This document shows positions 12,525 to 20,809 of a stretch of DNA of 32,295 bases, one piece after another (positions within the stretch are counted from its first letter, which is position 1; every line of letters starts with the position of its first letter). The notes under the pieces were generated by a model that saw only the letters and a program-made list of their open reading frames with translations, made no database searches and was not told the DNA's origin. The DNA comes from a virus: positions 29,011-61,305 of IMG/VR virus record IMGVR_UViG_3300030102_004342; one strand, 5' to 3'. The position numbers were made by a program, and so were the translations under genes.

Positions 12525-12932
12525 ATGCGTGGCACACCTAACAAATCCTTTAATGACAAAATGGTTTCATCAACCGTGAAACCAGCAATTTACCTTTGGC
12601 TTCTTGCATGTGGCGCAGTAGTCGGTATGGGTATATTATATCCCGATGTAGTATTGGCTAACCTTGACGGCTTTATCGCTCTAATCGCTATTATTGGCGG
12701 AACAGCAGCACCCGCACTACAAACCGTTTTGCGTATGTGGGAGGCCGAACAACAAATAGAGGTTGACAATATCCCTATTGAATTAAAACACCAAAGGGAA
12801 TTACAAGATAAAAATGTTCTACATAAAATCGAATTAGAAAAGGTTGCACAAGCTCATGAAAACATCATGAAAACATCAGACCAAAAGCACCAACAAGAAT
12901 TAGATAAGATAATCTATGAAAAAAAGGAGTGA
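12525..12932 (+). CDS. Two-helix membrane protein with coiled coil, holin-like
   Basis: The protein has 135 residues. Hydrophobic helices lie at about 20-38 (AIYLWLLACGAVVGMGILY) and 48-69 (LDGFIALIAIIGGTAAPALQTV), joined by a short loop, followed by a charged coiled coil (residues 75-135, KHQRELQDKNVLHKIELEK). This layout fits small holins, which make holes in the membrane for lysis, but also fits virion membrane anchors. GGAG lies upstream of the ATG. Its position between portal and protease is unusual for a lysis gene, so the function stays open. Confidence 0.75.
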   Translation: MRGTPNKSFNDKMVSSTVKPAIYLWLLACGAVVGMGILYPDVVLANLDGFIALIAIIGGTAAPALQTVLRMWEAEQQIEVDNIPIELKHQRELQDKNVLHKIELEKVAQAHENIMKTSDQKHQQELDKIIYEKKE

Positions 12933-12936
12933 TTAG

Positions 12937-14193
12937 ATGCCTTTAGTTAGCCCAAAAGATGATGAAAAAAGAAGCAACTTTATGGCTAGGTGTATGGCCG
13001 ATACAAAAATGAATGATGAGTATAGTGCGGTAAAACAAAGATTTGCCGTATGTGCTAACATTTACGAAGACAAAAACAAAAAGAACAAAGAAGCGGCTGA
13101 AAAAAGAATCCCACAAATGCGAAGGGATGGCACAAAAAGACCCGATAGTGAACATTCTGATTTATATACTGATGAAAACCCGAAAGGAACAATAAAGGGA
13201 CTTAGTTTCAAAGATGAAACCAGCGCAAGGAAAAGTGTGAACATAATTAAAAAATCATCTGCGCCACACAAACAAAAGGTTCAGGCAACATTGGTTATGA
13301 AACAAAGGTCGGAGGTTGCCGCAAAGCGAGCAAAAGACCCATCAAAGAAAAGTGCATTGAAAAAAGCAAATGCAGTATTTAGTGCATTTTTAGAGGTATT
13401 GAAAAAGAAAACTCAAGAAAAGAAAGCCCAATATGAAATATATGAGGTAGAGGCTTTACAGTATGGGCGACCAGGTAAAAATGACCCACGAAAGACACCT
13501 GCTAAACCAAGCGAGCGTCGTAAAGGTTCAAAGAAAAACAAACCAGGCTCCGCAAAGAAACCTAACAAATCAATTAGCATGAGCAAAGAAACCGAATCAA
13601 AGATTCGTGCTTTGATGACAAAACACAATGCGAAAGGCAAAGGTAGCAAAGCATCTATGGGCGCATTGAAATCAGTATTCCGTAGGGGTGCGGGGGCATT
13701 TAGTAGCACGCACGCACCTAATATGTCAAGAACCGGGTGGGGAATAGCCCGTGTTAAAGCATTCCTTTACCTATTGCGAAACGGTAGGCCTTCCAATCCT
13801 AACTATAAACAAGATAATGACCTATTACCTTCATCCCATCCACGAGCCTCGGAGGAAGCAATAGAAGATGATAGGATTCTTAGTGTCATTGCAAGTACGG
13901 AAACACTAGAAGCGGCTATGTATGGTGGCAAAAAAGTTACTATCAACAAACCATTTAGAACACCTGGCCAAAGAAAAAAGTTTGCGGTATATGTTAAAAA
14001 TCCAGCCGGTAGAGTGGTAGTGGTGCGCTTTGGCGACCCTAACATGGAAATCAAAAGAGATGACCCCGATAGGAGACGCAACTTCCGTTCACGACATCAA
14101 TGCGATACAAATCCTGGCCCAAAAACAAAAGCTCGTTATTGGTCATGCAAAATGTGGGAAAGTGGCAAGTCTGTAAGTGACTATACGAAGTAA
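12937..14193 (+). CDS. Conserved head-associated protein of multidomain type
   Basis: This 418-residue, very basic protein has an N-terminal SNFMARCMADTKM and later CAN segment, a region KGTIKGLSFKDETSARKSV (about 83-101) with QATLVMKQRS, a Lys/Pro-rich linker (KKNKPGSAKKPNK), a domain containing VFRRGAGAFSSTHAPNMSR (about 247-265), and a C-terminal RFGDPNMEIKRDDPDRRRNF block ending SKARYWSCKMWE-like. I recall similar blocks in uncharacterised head-region proteins of marine phages but cannot name a family. It starts after a GGAGTGAT ribosome site. A scaffold, internal head protein or protease partner are plausible roles. Confidence 0.8.
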   Translation: MPLVSPKDDEKRSNFMARCMADTKMNDEYSAVKQRFAVCANIYEDKNKKNKEAAEKRIPQMRRDGTKRPDSEHSDLYTDENPKGTIKGLSFKDETSARKSVNIIKKSSAPHKQKVQATLVMKQRSEVAAKRAKDPSKKSALKKANAVFSAFLEVLKKKTQEKKAQYEIYEVEALQYGRPGKNDPRKTPAKPSERRKGSKKNKPGSAKKPNKSISMSKETESKIRALMTKHNAKGKGSKASMGALKSVFRRGAGAFSSTHAPNMSRTGWGIARVKAFLYLLRNGRPSNPNYKQDNDLLPSSHPRASEEAIEDDRILSVIASTETLEAAMYGGKKVTINKPFRTPGQRKKFAVYVKNPAGRVVVVRFGDPNMEIKRDDPDRRRNFRSRHQCDTNPGPKTKARYWSCKMWESGKSVSDYTK

Positions 14194-14227
14194 GGCTTTA
14201 TTTAATCTCCGGTTCATGGATTGAACC
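14194..14227 (+). promoter_or_regulatory. Internal leaderless promoter with operator-like inverted repeat
   Basis: CTTTATTTAA is centred 28 bp before the protease ATG at 14228, the usual leaderless geometry, and no ribosome site is visible. GGTTCA (14211-14216) and TGAACC (14222-14227) form a perfect inverted repeat that ends at the start codon and could bind a regulator or fold at the 5' end of the mRNA. Confidence 0.6.
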
Positions 14228-15643
14228 ATGACAGATGTTGAAGCTGGTTATGGTATGGATAAAAAGAAAGATGAGGAAACCGTCAAAGGCGCAGTTCCTA
14301 AACCATCATCAAATGAAACACACGATGAATTCATGGCTCGTTGTATAAAGATGGGTAATAGTGAATCGGTGTGTATGATGGCTCACAAAGGACACAAATT
14401 CAAAGACTCCGATGAAAAGGAGGCTGGCTACGGCATGAAAAAGAAAATTGCCGAAAGACCAGACTATCTCGACTTTGACAAAGACGGTAACAGAAAAGAA
14501 TCTATGAAAAAGGCTTTACAAGATAAAAAGAAAGCCAGAGCATCATACGAGTATGTTACTATGGAGACCGAAGTTAGTGAGGCCGTTGCTATAATTATGG
14601 CTAACGGTGAAACGGTTATCAAAATTAGCGGTGTAGCATTCCACGAAGGAACAAACAAAAACCGTTGGCAAATAACCCGTGCCGGTGCTGATGAGGTAGT
14701 AAAACAAATGATTGGTGCAGATTTAACATTGAATCATCCCCCAACCAAACAAAAGGGTGTTGGTTTTACACGAAACATGAACGGCGATGTTAATGATGCC
14801 GTAGTAGGCATTGTTACAGAAGCAAAGGTCGTTGATTTAGAAGGTGGTCAATACGAAGTCCACTATGTTGCTGAAGTAAGAAGAAAAGAATTGTTCCCGG
14901 CATTAGAGTCTGGTCTATGGACTCGTGGGGCATACGGAGTATCTATTGGTGGGTATGGAATCCCTATTGCACAGGCTGCCGATGGCACTATGACCTTCGA
15001 ATCTGATTTTACCTTTGACCATTTGGCAATTGTGCATAAACCGGCTTACGAAAGGGCAGATATTAACAAAGTCGAAAGGTTAGAGGCTTCAAAAGAGTTC
15101 ATATACCAGACCGATACTAACGAAAACCAAGCGAAGGAAGCGAATATCATGAGCGACGAAATAGATTATGTTGCCGAAATCGAAGACCTAAAGTCTCAAC
15201 TCGTTTTGGCAAATGCAATTATTGACGAAAATGAAGCAAAAGAAGCAGCGGCTGCCGAAGAAGCAAGACTAGAACTTGTAAAGAAAGCATCCGACTTAGG
15301 ACTAAAGGGACACGAAGACTTGTCATCGGAAACAATCACAAATTTGATTGCATCTTGGGAATCATCCCGACCATCCGAAGAAGTTGTAATGGCCGAGGCA
15401 ACACCTGCCCCAGACAATATGGTCTCCGAAGTCGTTGAAGCATCAAGCACCACAAATGTAGTAGCAAACTACCTAAATGGTGAAATGGTAACAACCGATT
15501 CAAATATCTATGCCCGTGTTTGGAACAGCATAGCAGCATCATACAACACCGGTAACTTTACAATAAACGGTGATGGAAACGCATACACATTCGAGGAAGC
15601 TGTTGACAAAGGCTTCCTTAAGATTACACAAAGAGGTGAATAA
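14228..15643 (+). CDS. Capsid maturation protease fused to scaffold region
   Basis: The protein has 471 residues. The N-terminus repeats EAGYGM (5-10 and 65-70), has HDEFMARCIKMG (32-43) like the preceding protein, and a DxDxDG loop (82-87) like an EF-hand. The middle is the protease: LTLNHPP with H170, GAYGVSIGG with S239, and FTFDHLAIVHKPAYERADI (H265), consistent with a His/Ser prohead protease of the phage capsid assembly type. A coiled-coil, Ala/Glu-rich scaffold region follows (310-390). A folded C-terminus ends in VARVWNSIAASYN-like residues. It cleaves scaffold and possibly the capsid N-terminus during maturation. Exact catalytic residues are an inference. Confidence 0.85.
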   Translation: MTDVEAGYGMDKKKDEETVKGAVPKPSSNETHDEFMARCIKMGNSESVCMMAHKGHKFKDSDEKEAGYGMKKKIAERPDYLDFDKDGNRKESMKKALQDKKKARASYEYVTMETEVSEAVAIIMANGETVIKISGVAFHEGTNKNRWQITRAGADEVVKQMIGADLTLNHPPTKQKGVGFTRNMNGDVNDAVVGIVTEAKVVDLEGGQYEVHYVAEVRRKELFPALESGLWTRGAYGVSIGGYGIPIAQAADGTMTFESDFTFDHLAIVHKPAYERADINKVERLEASKEFIYQTDTNENQAKEANIMSDEIDYVAEIEDLKSQLVLANAIIDENEAKEAAAAEEARLELVKKASDLGLKGHEDLSSETITNLIASWESSRPSEEVVMAEATPAPDNMVSEVVEASSTTNVVANYLNGEMVTTDSNIYARVWNSIAASYNTGNFTINGDGNAYTFEEAVDKGFLKITQRGE

Positions 15644-15645
15644 AT

Positions 15646-16101
15646 ATGGTAGCATTCGGAGCAGCAGACCCAAGAAACGCAACACTAAAAGATAACGAAG
15701 TCGTTAGAGGACTTGGCAGACTTTTGGTTAATGATGGAACAACAAACAAACTTGAAACAACCGATGCAGGAGACATTTGTATTGGTGTGTCCGCTGGTGA
15801 ATCCAGTCGTGATGCAGACCACGCATTCGAGACTGCCGGTGCAACCGTTTCATATTTCCCACTTGGCGGAGTGCTAATGGTGCAATCCGCTGCAAGCCAA
15901 ACCTACACTACCGGTCTTACCGTATATGTAGGTGCTGATGGTCTTGCAACAGACAGCGACAGTGGTTCTGACAAGAAACTTGGAATATATGTCGGTGAAG
16001 GACAAACTACATCTGGCACACTTTTAACTCCTGCAAATGAATCTTCCGCAACAGAAGGTGAATTAATCGCAGTTATGACTGCAGGAGCAGCAATCGCTTG
16101 A
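15646..16101 (+). CDS. Capsid decoration protein
   Basis: This encodes 151 residues immediately upstream of the major capsid gene, with the ribosome site GAGGTGA. The sequence is Gly/Ala/Thr-rich and beta-type with GDICIGVSAGESSRDADHA and LGIYVGEGQTTSGTL, the pattern seen in small phage capsid cement proteins (DUF2190-like). These bind the outer capsid surface to stabilise expanded heads. It lacks a membrane segment or signal peptide. The assignment rests on sequence style and position; high expression is expected because the ribosome-site leader is the same as that of the capsid gene. Confidence 0.78.
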   Translation: MVAFGAADPRNATLKDNEVVRGLGRLLVNDGTTNKLETTDAGDICIGVSAGESSRDADHAFETAGATVSYFPLGGVLMVQSAASQTYTTGLTVYVGADGLATDSDSGSDKKLGIYVGEGQTTSGTLLTPANESSATEGELIAVMTAGAAIA

Positions 16102-16112
16102 GGTGAATAAAT

Positions 16113-17009
16113 ATGGCAAACGAAACATTAGAAGATATATTGAACATAAGTGCAGCATCTGGCCCATTCGGAACTGGAGACGCTGTTATACAACAAGTTA
16201 TGCGTGATTTCATTCAATTGGAATCCCTAAGACTTTCAATCGGAACAAACCTTGTCGGTGTTAGAAGTGTCCCTTGGCTTGAATACAAGTGGTATACAGC
16301 CGGAACAGGCACATTTTCCTATCCAATTGATGATGCAGCCGTAGTTGACCCAACAAAGGTCGGCACTGAGTCCTATACCGTTAAGTTGGAAAAAGGACAA
16401 GGCCGAACAACCTTCCTAGACACCGTGAAACTTCGTGGTGAATCTTTCGAGAACATGGATAGGCAACAACTAGCAATCGCTAAAGGTCGTGCCGATGTTA
16501 TTGACGAGCACATTCTTGACAAACTACTTGCTGGTGCTGGCCAAACTTTGGCTGCTACCGGTGGCGGTTTCAAGGCTGCTGATGGTGACGCCGAACTCGA
16601 CATTCTAAAGGGTGTTGACCTAATCTTCCAAAATGCCCGTGTCAATGGCAACGAGGCTTTGGCTTTGGTTCTACCAGCAACCCACAAGTCGGCTATGAAC
16701 TCCACTACCCTTTACGGAAATGTTGTTCAATCCCTTGCAGAAAGATTGTCCGGTCAAATCAACCTAACTGTTTACTACACTAGAGATTCTGACTTTGCAT
16801 CTACCGCACTATTGATGGTTCCTGGAGCACAAACCGCTGAGCTCTTTACCTACAATGGCCCAGGTGTAACCGAAACCGAGATTACACGAATGCCTGGTGT
16901 TGGATTTGATTACCTACTAACTTCCTACATGGGTGTTGTTATCCATCAAAGCCAAGATGGTTCTGGTGCTGGTGTAACCAACAGAATTGTAAAGATTACA
17001 GGAATTTGA
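16113..17009 (+). CDS. Major capsid protein, HK97 fold
   Basis: This 298-residue protein is expected to form the capsid shell. It starts MANETLEDILNISAASG and has the features of HK97-type capsids: a helical N-terminal arm, an E-loop-like beta region (YKWYTAGTGTFSYPIDDA, about 54-71), a spine helix (NMDRQQLAIAKGRADVIDEHI region) and a beta A-domain (ALALVLPATHKSAMNS, VPGAQTAELFTYNGP, MPGVGFDYLLTSYMGVVIHQ). Size and position right after the protease and decoration genes fit. The GAGGTGAATAAATATGG leader is strong. No long N-terminal delta domain is present, so scaffolding is probably supplied by the protease gene. Confidence 0.9.
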   Translation: MANETLEDILNISAASGPFGTGDAVIQQVMRDFIQLESLRLSIGTNLVGVRSVPWLEYKWYTAGTGTFSYPIDDAAVVDPTKVGTESYTVKLEKGQGRTTFLDTVKLRGESFENMDRQQLAIAKGRADVIDEHILDKLLAGAGQTLAATGGGFKAADGDAELDILKGVDLIFQNARVNGNEALALVLPATHKSAMNSTTLYGNVVQSLAERLSGQINLTVYYTRDSDFASTALLMVPGAQTAELFTYNGPGVTETEITRMPGVGFDYLLTSYMGVVIHQSQDGSGAGVTNRIVKITGI

Positions 17010-17019
17010 GGTGGTTTAA

Positions 17020-17232
17020 TTGCCTACCCAAGTAGCCCGAAGAGAGGTTGCTTCCCTAATCATAGCCAAAGCGGAAGAGCTTGGTGTAGAGTTAGGAGAT
17101 GCAGACCTTTCTTTGTGTGAACCCTTTATGGAAAGCATAGAGGAGTTTGTTTTGAATCTAAAGCCTAAGAAGAGTGTGAGTAAGAATGGCAATAAGCAAA
17201 AAGACAAGTCTAATAAAAAAGCTGAAGAGTAA
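17020..17232 (+). CDS. Small hypothetical head protein
   Basis: This encodes 70 residues from a TTG with GAGGTGG at good spacing, ten bases after the capsid stop. It begins MPTQVARREVASLIIAKAEELGVELGD, a predicted helix pair with an acidic face (DADLSLCEPFMESIEEFVLN), and ends in a lysine/asparagine-rich tail. It overlaps the next gene by 47 bp. No family is recognised; the slot after the capsid gene usually holds head-completion or linker proteins. Confidence 0.7.
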   Translation: MPTQVARREVASLIIAKAEELGVELGDADLSLCEPFMESIEEFVLNLKPKKSVSKNGNKQKDKSNKKAEE

Positions 17233-17485
17233 AGGCATACCTACATTTGGAAACCCAAGTGTTGCCGAACTCGAAAACAGATTAAACAATTGGCTCCCAG
17301 GTCGTGGTTGGTTAGTTAGAAAACTACACCAAAAGAAACTACCCGAAGGTTTAGAATTACCACAGGCCGATGCCGTTTGGATTCCCAATAGTGAATTAGC
17401 CCATAAATTAATGTGTACTGGTGTTATAGTATTACTTGCAAGAACACTCGAACCTCCTAAAGGTGCGGTGGTTTTGGGGGTATAA
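17186..17485 (+). CDS. SAP-like small head protein
   Basis: The protein has 99 residues. The N-terminal 35 residues (KTSLIKKLKSKGIPTFGNPSV, then AELENRLNNW) have the helix-extended loop-helix pattern of SAP or HeH domains, which bind DNA or proteins. The C-terminal part contains GRGWLVRKLHQKK and LPQADAVWIPNSELAHKLMCTG. The long overlap with the previous gene indicates tight coupling. Between capsid and connector genes it could be a head-completion or portal-adjacent protein. Confidence 0.72.
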   Translation: MAISKKTSLIKKLKSKGIPTFGNPSVAELENRLNNWLPGRGWLVRKLHQKKLPEGLELPQADAVWIPNSELAHKLMCTGVIVLLARTLEPPKGAVVLGV

Positions 17486-17486
17486 T

Positions 17487-17936
17487 ATGGCAGTGACTAC
17501 CGATAACATTAGGGATTTACTAAATAGACCTCGTGGGCTAAACAATGCTACCATTAGTGAATATATTTCTATGCGAACCGAAGAAATAAACAAAAAGGCT
17601 CGAGCGGAAGAATATCTAGCATCGGGCTCGGCAAACGCAGTTACAACGGCACAAAAAGAATCAGCAATCAAAGCATTGGTTTGCTTGGATTGTCTTTCGG
17701 TGCTAATCAACACAATTCCCACATATCACCCCGTAGGAGACCAAAAGGCGGTTGACCAACGATTTAGAGAACAGATAAAAGCATTTGAAAAGAGAAGCAA
17801 AGATTTAGTGGATATGGTAGTAGGTAAAGGTGGAACGGCTTTTGCACTTGATTCAACCAATACAAGACTACCAACGGCAACAAATGAAACCGATGTTATT
17901 CGTAATTCGCTTCGTGAAACAAGCCCTTACGAGTGA
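17487..17936 (+). CDS. Putative head-tail connector protein
   Basis: The ATG at 17487 is preferred over an in-frame start at 17436 because GGGGGT lies just upstream and the previous gene stops at 17485. The 149-residue protein is mainly helical: MAVTTDNIRDLLNRPRGLNN, a helix with EYISMRTEEINKKARAEEY, then QKESAIKALVCLDCLSVLIN and a long helix REQIKAFEKRSKDLVDMVVG. This resembles small helical adaptor proteins that bind below the portal. The assignment is based on composition and gene order only. Confidence 0.7.
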   Translation: MAVTTDNIRDLLNRPRGLNNATISEYISMRTEEINKKARAEEYLASGSANAVTTAQKESAIKALVCLDCLSVLINTIPTYHPVGDQKAVDQRFREQIKAFEKRSKDLVDMVVGKGGTAFALDSTNTRLPTATNETDVIRNSLRETSPYE

Positions 17937-17942
17937 TGAAGC

Positions 17943-20186
17943 ATGGCAGTATTAGAATTTACTAATGCCGTTGTTGGTAATAATGATTGGTCTAATGTTG
18001 GTAATTGGATTGATGTTTCAACGGGTAGTCCTCCGTCATCATTAGGTGCTGGAGATACATATTATGTGGTAATAGGAGGGCTTTTGTCGCAACCAATAAA
18101 TCTAAATGCAACTAATTTAGGCCATTTATTTTTAAGCACTAGCGGGGCAGCAATCAATGTATCATTGGCTTCATACAATGCTAAATCAATCATATTTGAT
18201 AATAAATTTGGTGGTTGTCCTTTAAATTTAACACAATCCGCAACCGTTATCGCTATGGATGGAACACATAGTGCGGCGGGGGTATCACCTAACTATGGTT
18301 ACTCAATACAACTAAATGGCTCTTTGTCATCAACAAGTGTTAATGGCATCGAAACATTAGAATTTACATTAGGTGGTAGCACAGACCATCATCTCCCTAG
18401 TAGTGGGCAGTTAGATTGCCAAGTAACAGTTTTGTCTGGTTCACAAGCAAGCATGATGCCTAGTGGTGCAGAATCACAAATTTGGGCTAATACATACAGT
18501 GTAGGGGGTAGCCCAACTCCTATATCTAACACACAAAGACAACATAATAGCCTAAGGTTACATTCTTTAAATCTACCAACAAATTCAGCAATCCCCACAC
18601 AAGGCGGAAACCAGCAAGTTGGTATGCACAACGGCGAGGGTGTAGAGTTTGACCAATATGTTTTAGAGGTAGGTAGGGGAAACACAACTAATTGTGGCAT
18701 AGTATCTACAAATAATCCCATTCTAAATTTTATGGGTATAAAACTAATATTTCTTATAGACAGCGACGGTTTAACACTACCTTGTGATAACTATATAGTC
18801 GGAGGCACATCAACACCAGTGCAAAACACAAACCCCGATTCATGTATAACAGTTTTATTGGAAGATGTAGAGTTGCAGTTAGATAGTGGGGTTACAAAAG
18901 CAATATGCGCTGTGCCAACAAATATGATATTTAGAGCCGTATCTTTAAGAATAGGCGGTGGTGTTTTCGTGTTTGGCGAGTCCGGTAGCCAAATAGAATT
19001 AATACAAAAACCAACTATTAGAGGAACATGGAATTTTGAAGAACAAACCGATGGTTTTTATAAAGCAATGGATTCCTATGTTTCTACATCAACCGTTCAC
19101 GCAACACATTGTGATGCACGCATTCTAAAGGAATTACGAGTAGACGGCTACATTAAAGTAAAAGAAAGGGCAACAGCCCCAAATAGCGTAACCGGTTTCG
19201 GTATGTTTTGGGTAGATGACGCATCCCCCAATACACCTATGTTTACCGATGATACCGGGACAACACACAACCTATTATCCGGTAGTGGGGGTGGTGGTTC
19301 AACATTAACATTCAAGACAATAGCCGTAGCCGGACAAAGTGATGTAGTAGCCGATAGCACTACCGATACACTAACATTAGCGGCTGGTTCTAACATGACA
19401 ATCACAACAAATGCCTCGACAGATACAATCACATTTGCATCGGCAAGTAGTGCTGGTATTACAATACAAGATGAAGGTGTAGCACTAAGCACAGCGGCTA
19501 CCACTCTAAACTTTGTAGGTGCTGGTGTTATAGCATCGGGAACGGGAGCCACAAAGACTATTACTATTGCCGGTGGTGGTGGTGGCGTTAGCGGTGGTTA
19601 TCCATTGTTTAAACATGACCAGAACCCAACCACAAACAACTTTTCACCATTTAGATTATTAGTTGATGGAGATACAATAGAATTAGGAGTATCAAGTGGT
19701 GGCACTGATAATAGCGATGTATCAGTCTTTACTCCGATAAATGATGAAAATAATCCTATTGTTGTTGATATTGTAGACATTGGTTCACATGCTACTAATA
19801 CAGGTCGTGAGTATATGTTTTTTGGTCAAGACTCAAGAGCGGGGATAACTGAATATCAAACATTTAATGGCGGTTCTGCTAATACCCCAATACCAATATT
19901 CTTTGTTGAAAGTATGAGAGATGTTTCCGGAGGGATTTTTGGTTTTATGGGTAGCACAAGACTAAGAATTTATCCTTCAACAAGAGATACAAGACTAAAC
20001 AATGTTAGAGTAATGGATGCAGGGAAACATGAGGTATTGCTTATGGGAGATTTTCCCATTGACCCCGAAAATCCCGACCCCGACCCTTCCGAACCTGTGC
20101 CTGTAAGAATACTTCTTATTGTTGATGGTCAAAAATTGTTTGAAAGAGGAAGATTTATAATGAATAATTATGAATTAAGGAGTTGA
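17943..20186 (+). CDS. Large beta-rich fibre or adhesin protein
   Basis: The protein has 747 residues. The N-terminal 400 residues are Ser/Asn/Gly-rich and beta-type, like parallel-beta surface proteins. Around residue 420 comes TGFGMFWVDDASPNTPMFTD, a segment common in phage fibres, followed by glycine hinges (SGSGGGGS, about 448-455; AGGGGGVSGG, about 543-552) that bound short beta repeats (VVADSTTDTLTLAAGSNMTI; STAATTLNFVGAGVIASGTG). The last 200 residues form another compact domain. It is probably a receptor-binding or head fibre. Its location between head connectors, rather than after the tape measure, is unusual. Confidence 0.82.
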   Translation: MAVLEFTNAVVGNNDWSNVGNWIDVSTGSPPSSLGAGDTYYVVIGGLLSQPINLNATNLGHLFLSTSGAAINVSLASYNAKSIIFDNKFGGCPLNLTQSATVIAMDGTHSAAGVSPNYGYSIQLNGSLSSTSVNGIETLEFTLGGSTDHHLPSSGQLDCQVTVLSGSQASMMPSGAESQIWANTYSVGGSPTPISNTQRQHNSLRLHSLNLPTNSAIPTQGGNQQVGMHNGEGVEFDQYVLEVGRGNTTNCGIVSTNNPILNFMGIKLIFLIDSDGLTLPCDNYIVGGTSTPVQNTNPDSCITVLLEDVELQLDSGVTKAICAVPTNMIFRAVSLRIGGGVFVFGESGSQIELIQKPTIRGTWNFEEQTDGFYKAMDSYVSTSTVHATHCDARILKELRVDGYIKVKERATAPNSVTGFGMFWVDDASPNTPMFTDDTGTTHNLLSGSGGGGSTLTFKTIAVAGQSDVVADSTTDTLTLAAGSNMTITTNASTDTITFASASSAGITIQDEGVALSTAATTLNFVGAGVIASGTGATKTITIAGGGGGVSGGYPLFKHDQNPTTNNFSPFRLLVDGDTIELGVSSGGTDNSDVSVFTPINDENNPIVVDIVDIGSHATNTGREYMFFGQDSRAGITEYQTFNGGSANTPIPIFFVESMRDVSGGIFGFMGSTRLRIYPSTRDTRLNNVRVMDAGKHEVLLMGDFPIDPENPDPDPSEPVPVRILLIVDGQKLFERGRFIMNNYELRS

Positions 20187-20190
20187 TAGA

Positions 20191-20355
20191 ATGAAAAGAC
20201 ACGGAAAAATAGTTTTTGTTCCGGCGGAACGATGTTATGCGAATATACTAATAGAAGAAACCCAATATGGCTACAAGCTTTATAGGAGCGATAGTCCTAC
20301 GCACTTTACAGTGATACCTCACTCTATGGTGAGGTCTATTGAATATAAAGATTAG
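20191..20355 (+). CDS. 54-residue hypothetical protein
   Basis: The ATG at 20191 follows the fibre stop by four bases, with AAGGAG 12 nt upstream inside that gene. The product MKRHGKIVFVPAERCYANIL continues with EETQYGYKLYRSDSPTHFTVIPHSMVRSIEYKD, an alternating pattern typical of a small beta barrel. No family is recognised. It ends nine bases before the next start. Confidence 0.7.
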   Translation: MKRHGKIVFVPAERCYANILIEETQYGYKLYRSDSPTHFTVIPHSMVRSIEYKD

Positions 20356-20363
20356 GTGATAGA

Positions 20364-20654
20364 ATGGAGATAGAGATGATAGTATTATATATTTGTATAG
20401 CGGCTGGATTAGGTTTAGGAGCATACAAATATTACAAAAAACTAATGGCTGATGGAAAAATTACACTTGATGAAGTGCTAGACCTTGTTGATGATGTCCA
20501 AGATGTTGTAGAAAAACTACCTTCTATTAGCAAAATCAAGAAAATGAAAAAAGATGAATTAATAGCACTTTGTAAAGACAATGGGTTAGAAGTTAGTGGC
20601 ACAAAAGCCGATTTGATTTCACGGTTAGAAGAAATACAAAAGGTTGTTGAATAG
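20364..20654 (+). CDS. Membrane-anchored SAP-domain protein
   Basis: This encodes 96 residues: an N-terminal hydrophobic helix (IEMIVLYICIAAGLGLGAY, residues 3-21), a charged middle (DEVLDLVDDVQDVVEKLPSI) and a clear C-terminal SAP motif (KKMKKDELIALCKDNGLEVS then GTKADLISRLEEI, about 58-92). SAP domains bind DNA, so the protein could tether DNA to a membrane or virion. GTGAT lies upstream of the ATG. It is followed by a coiled-coil/membrane gene, and the pair may form a membrane-active unit. Confidence 0.85.
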   Translation: MEIEMIVLYICIAAGLGLGAYKYYKKLMADGKITLDEVLDLVDDVQDVVEKLPSISKIKKMKKDELIALCKDNGLEVSGTKADLISRLEEIQKVVE

Positions 20655-20656
20655 TA

Positions 20657-20809
20657 ATGGTAGATGAAGAAACATTTAGGTCTTTAGACGAAAGGGTTAG
20701 GCTTTTAGAACAAGCCGTTATTGAATTATCCACTATGGCTAAATATCTAAAATACGCCGCTATCGCCCTGTTTGCATCCTTTGGTGTTGATGTGCAGGGG
20801 GCTATGTGA
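20657..20809 (+). CDS. Coiled-coil plus membrane-helix protein, XhlA-like
   Basis: The product MVDEETFRSLDERVRLLEQA continues VIELSTMAKYLKYAAIALFASFGVDVQGAM, 50 residues. A heptad coiled coil (5-30) leads into one hydrophobic helix (about 29-44), the layout of XhlA-type haemolysin or holin accessory proteins. It starts two bases after the SAP gene and its stop overlaps the next start by one base. A lysis or membrane-anchoring role is likely but not proven. Confidence 0.75.
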   Translation: MVDEETFRSLDERVRLLEQAVIELSTMAKYLKYAAIALFASFGVDVQGAM

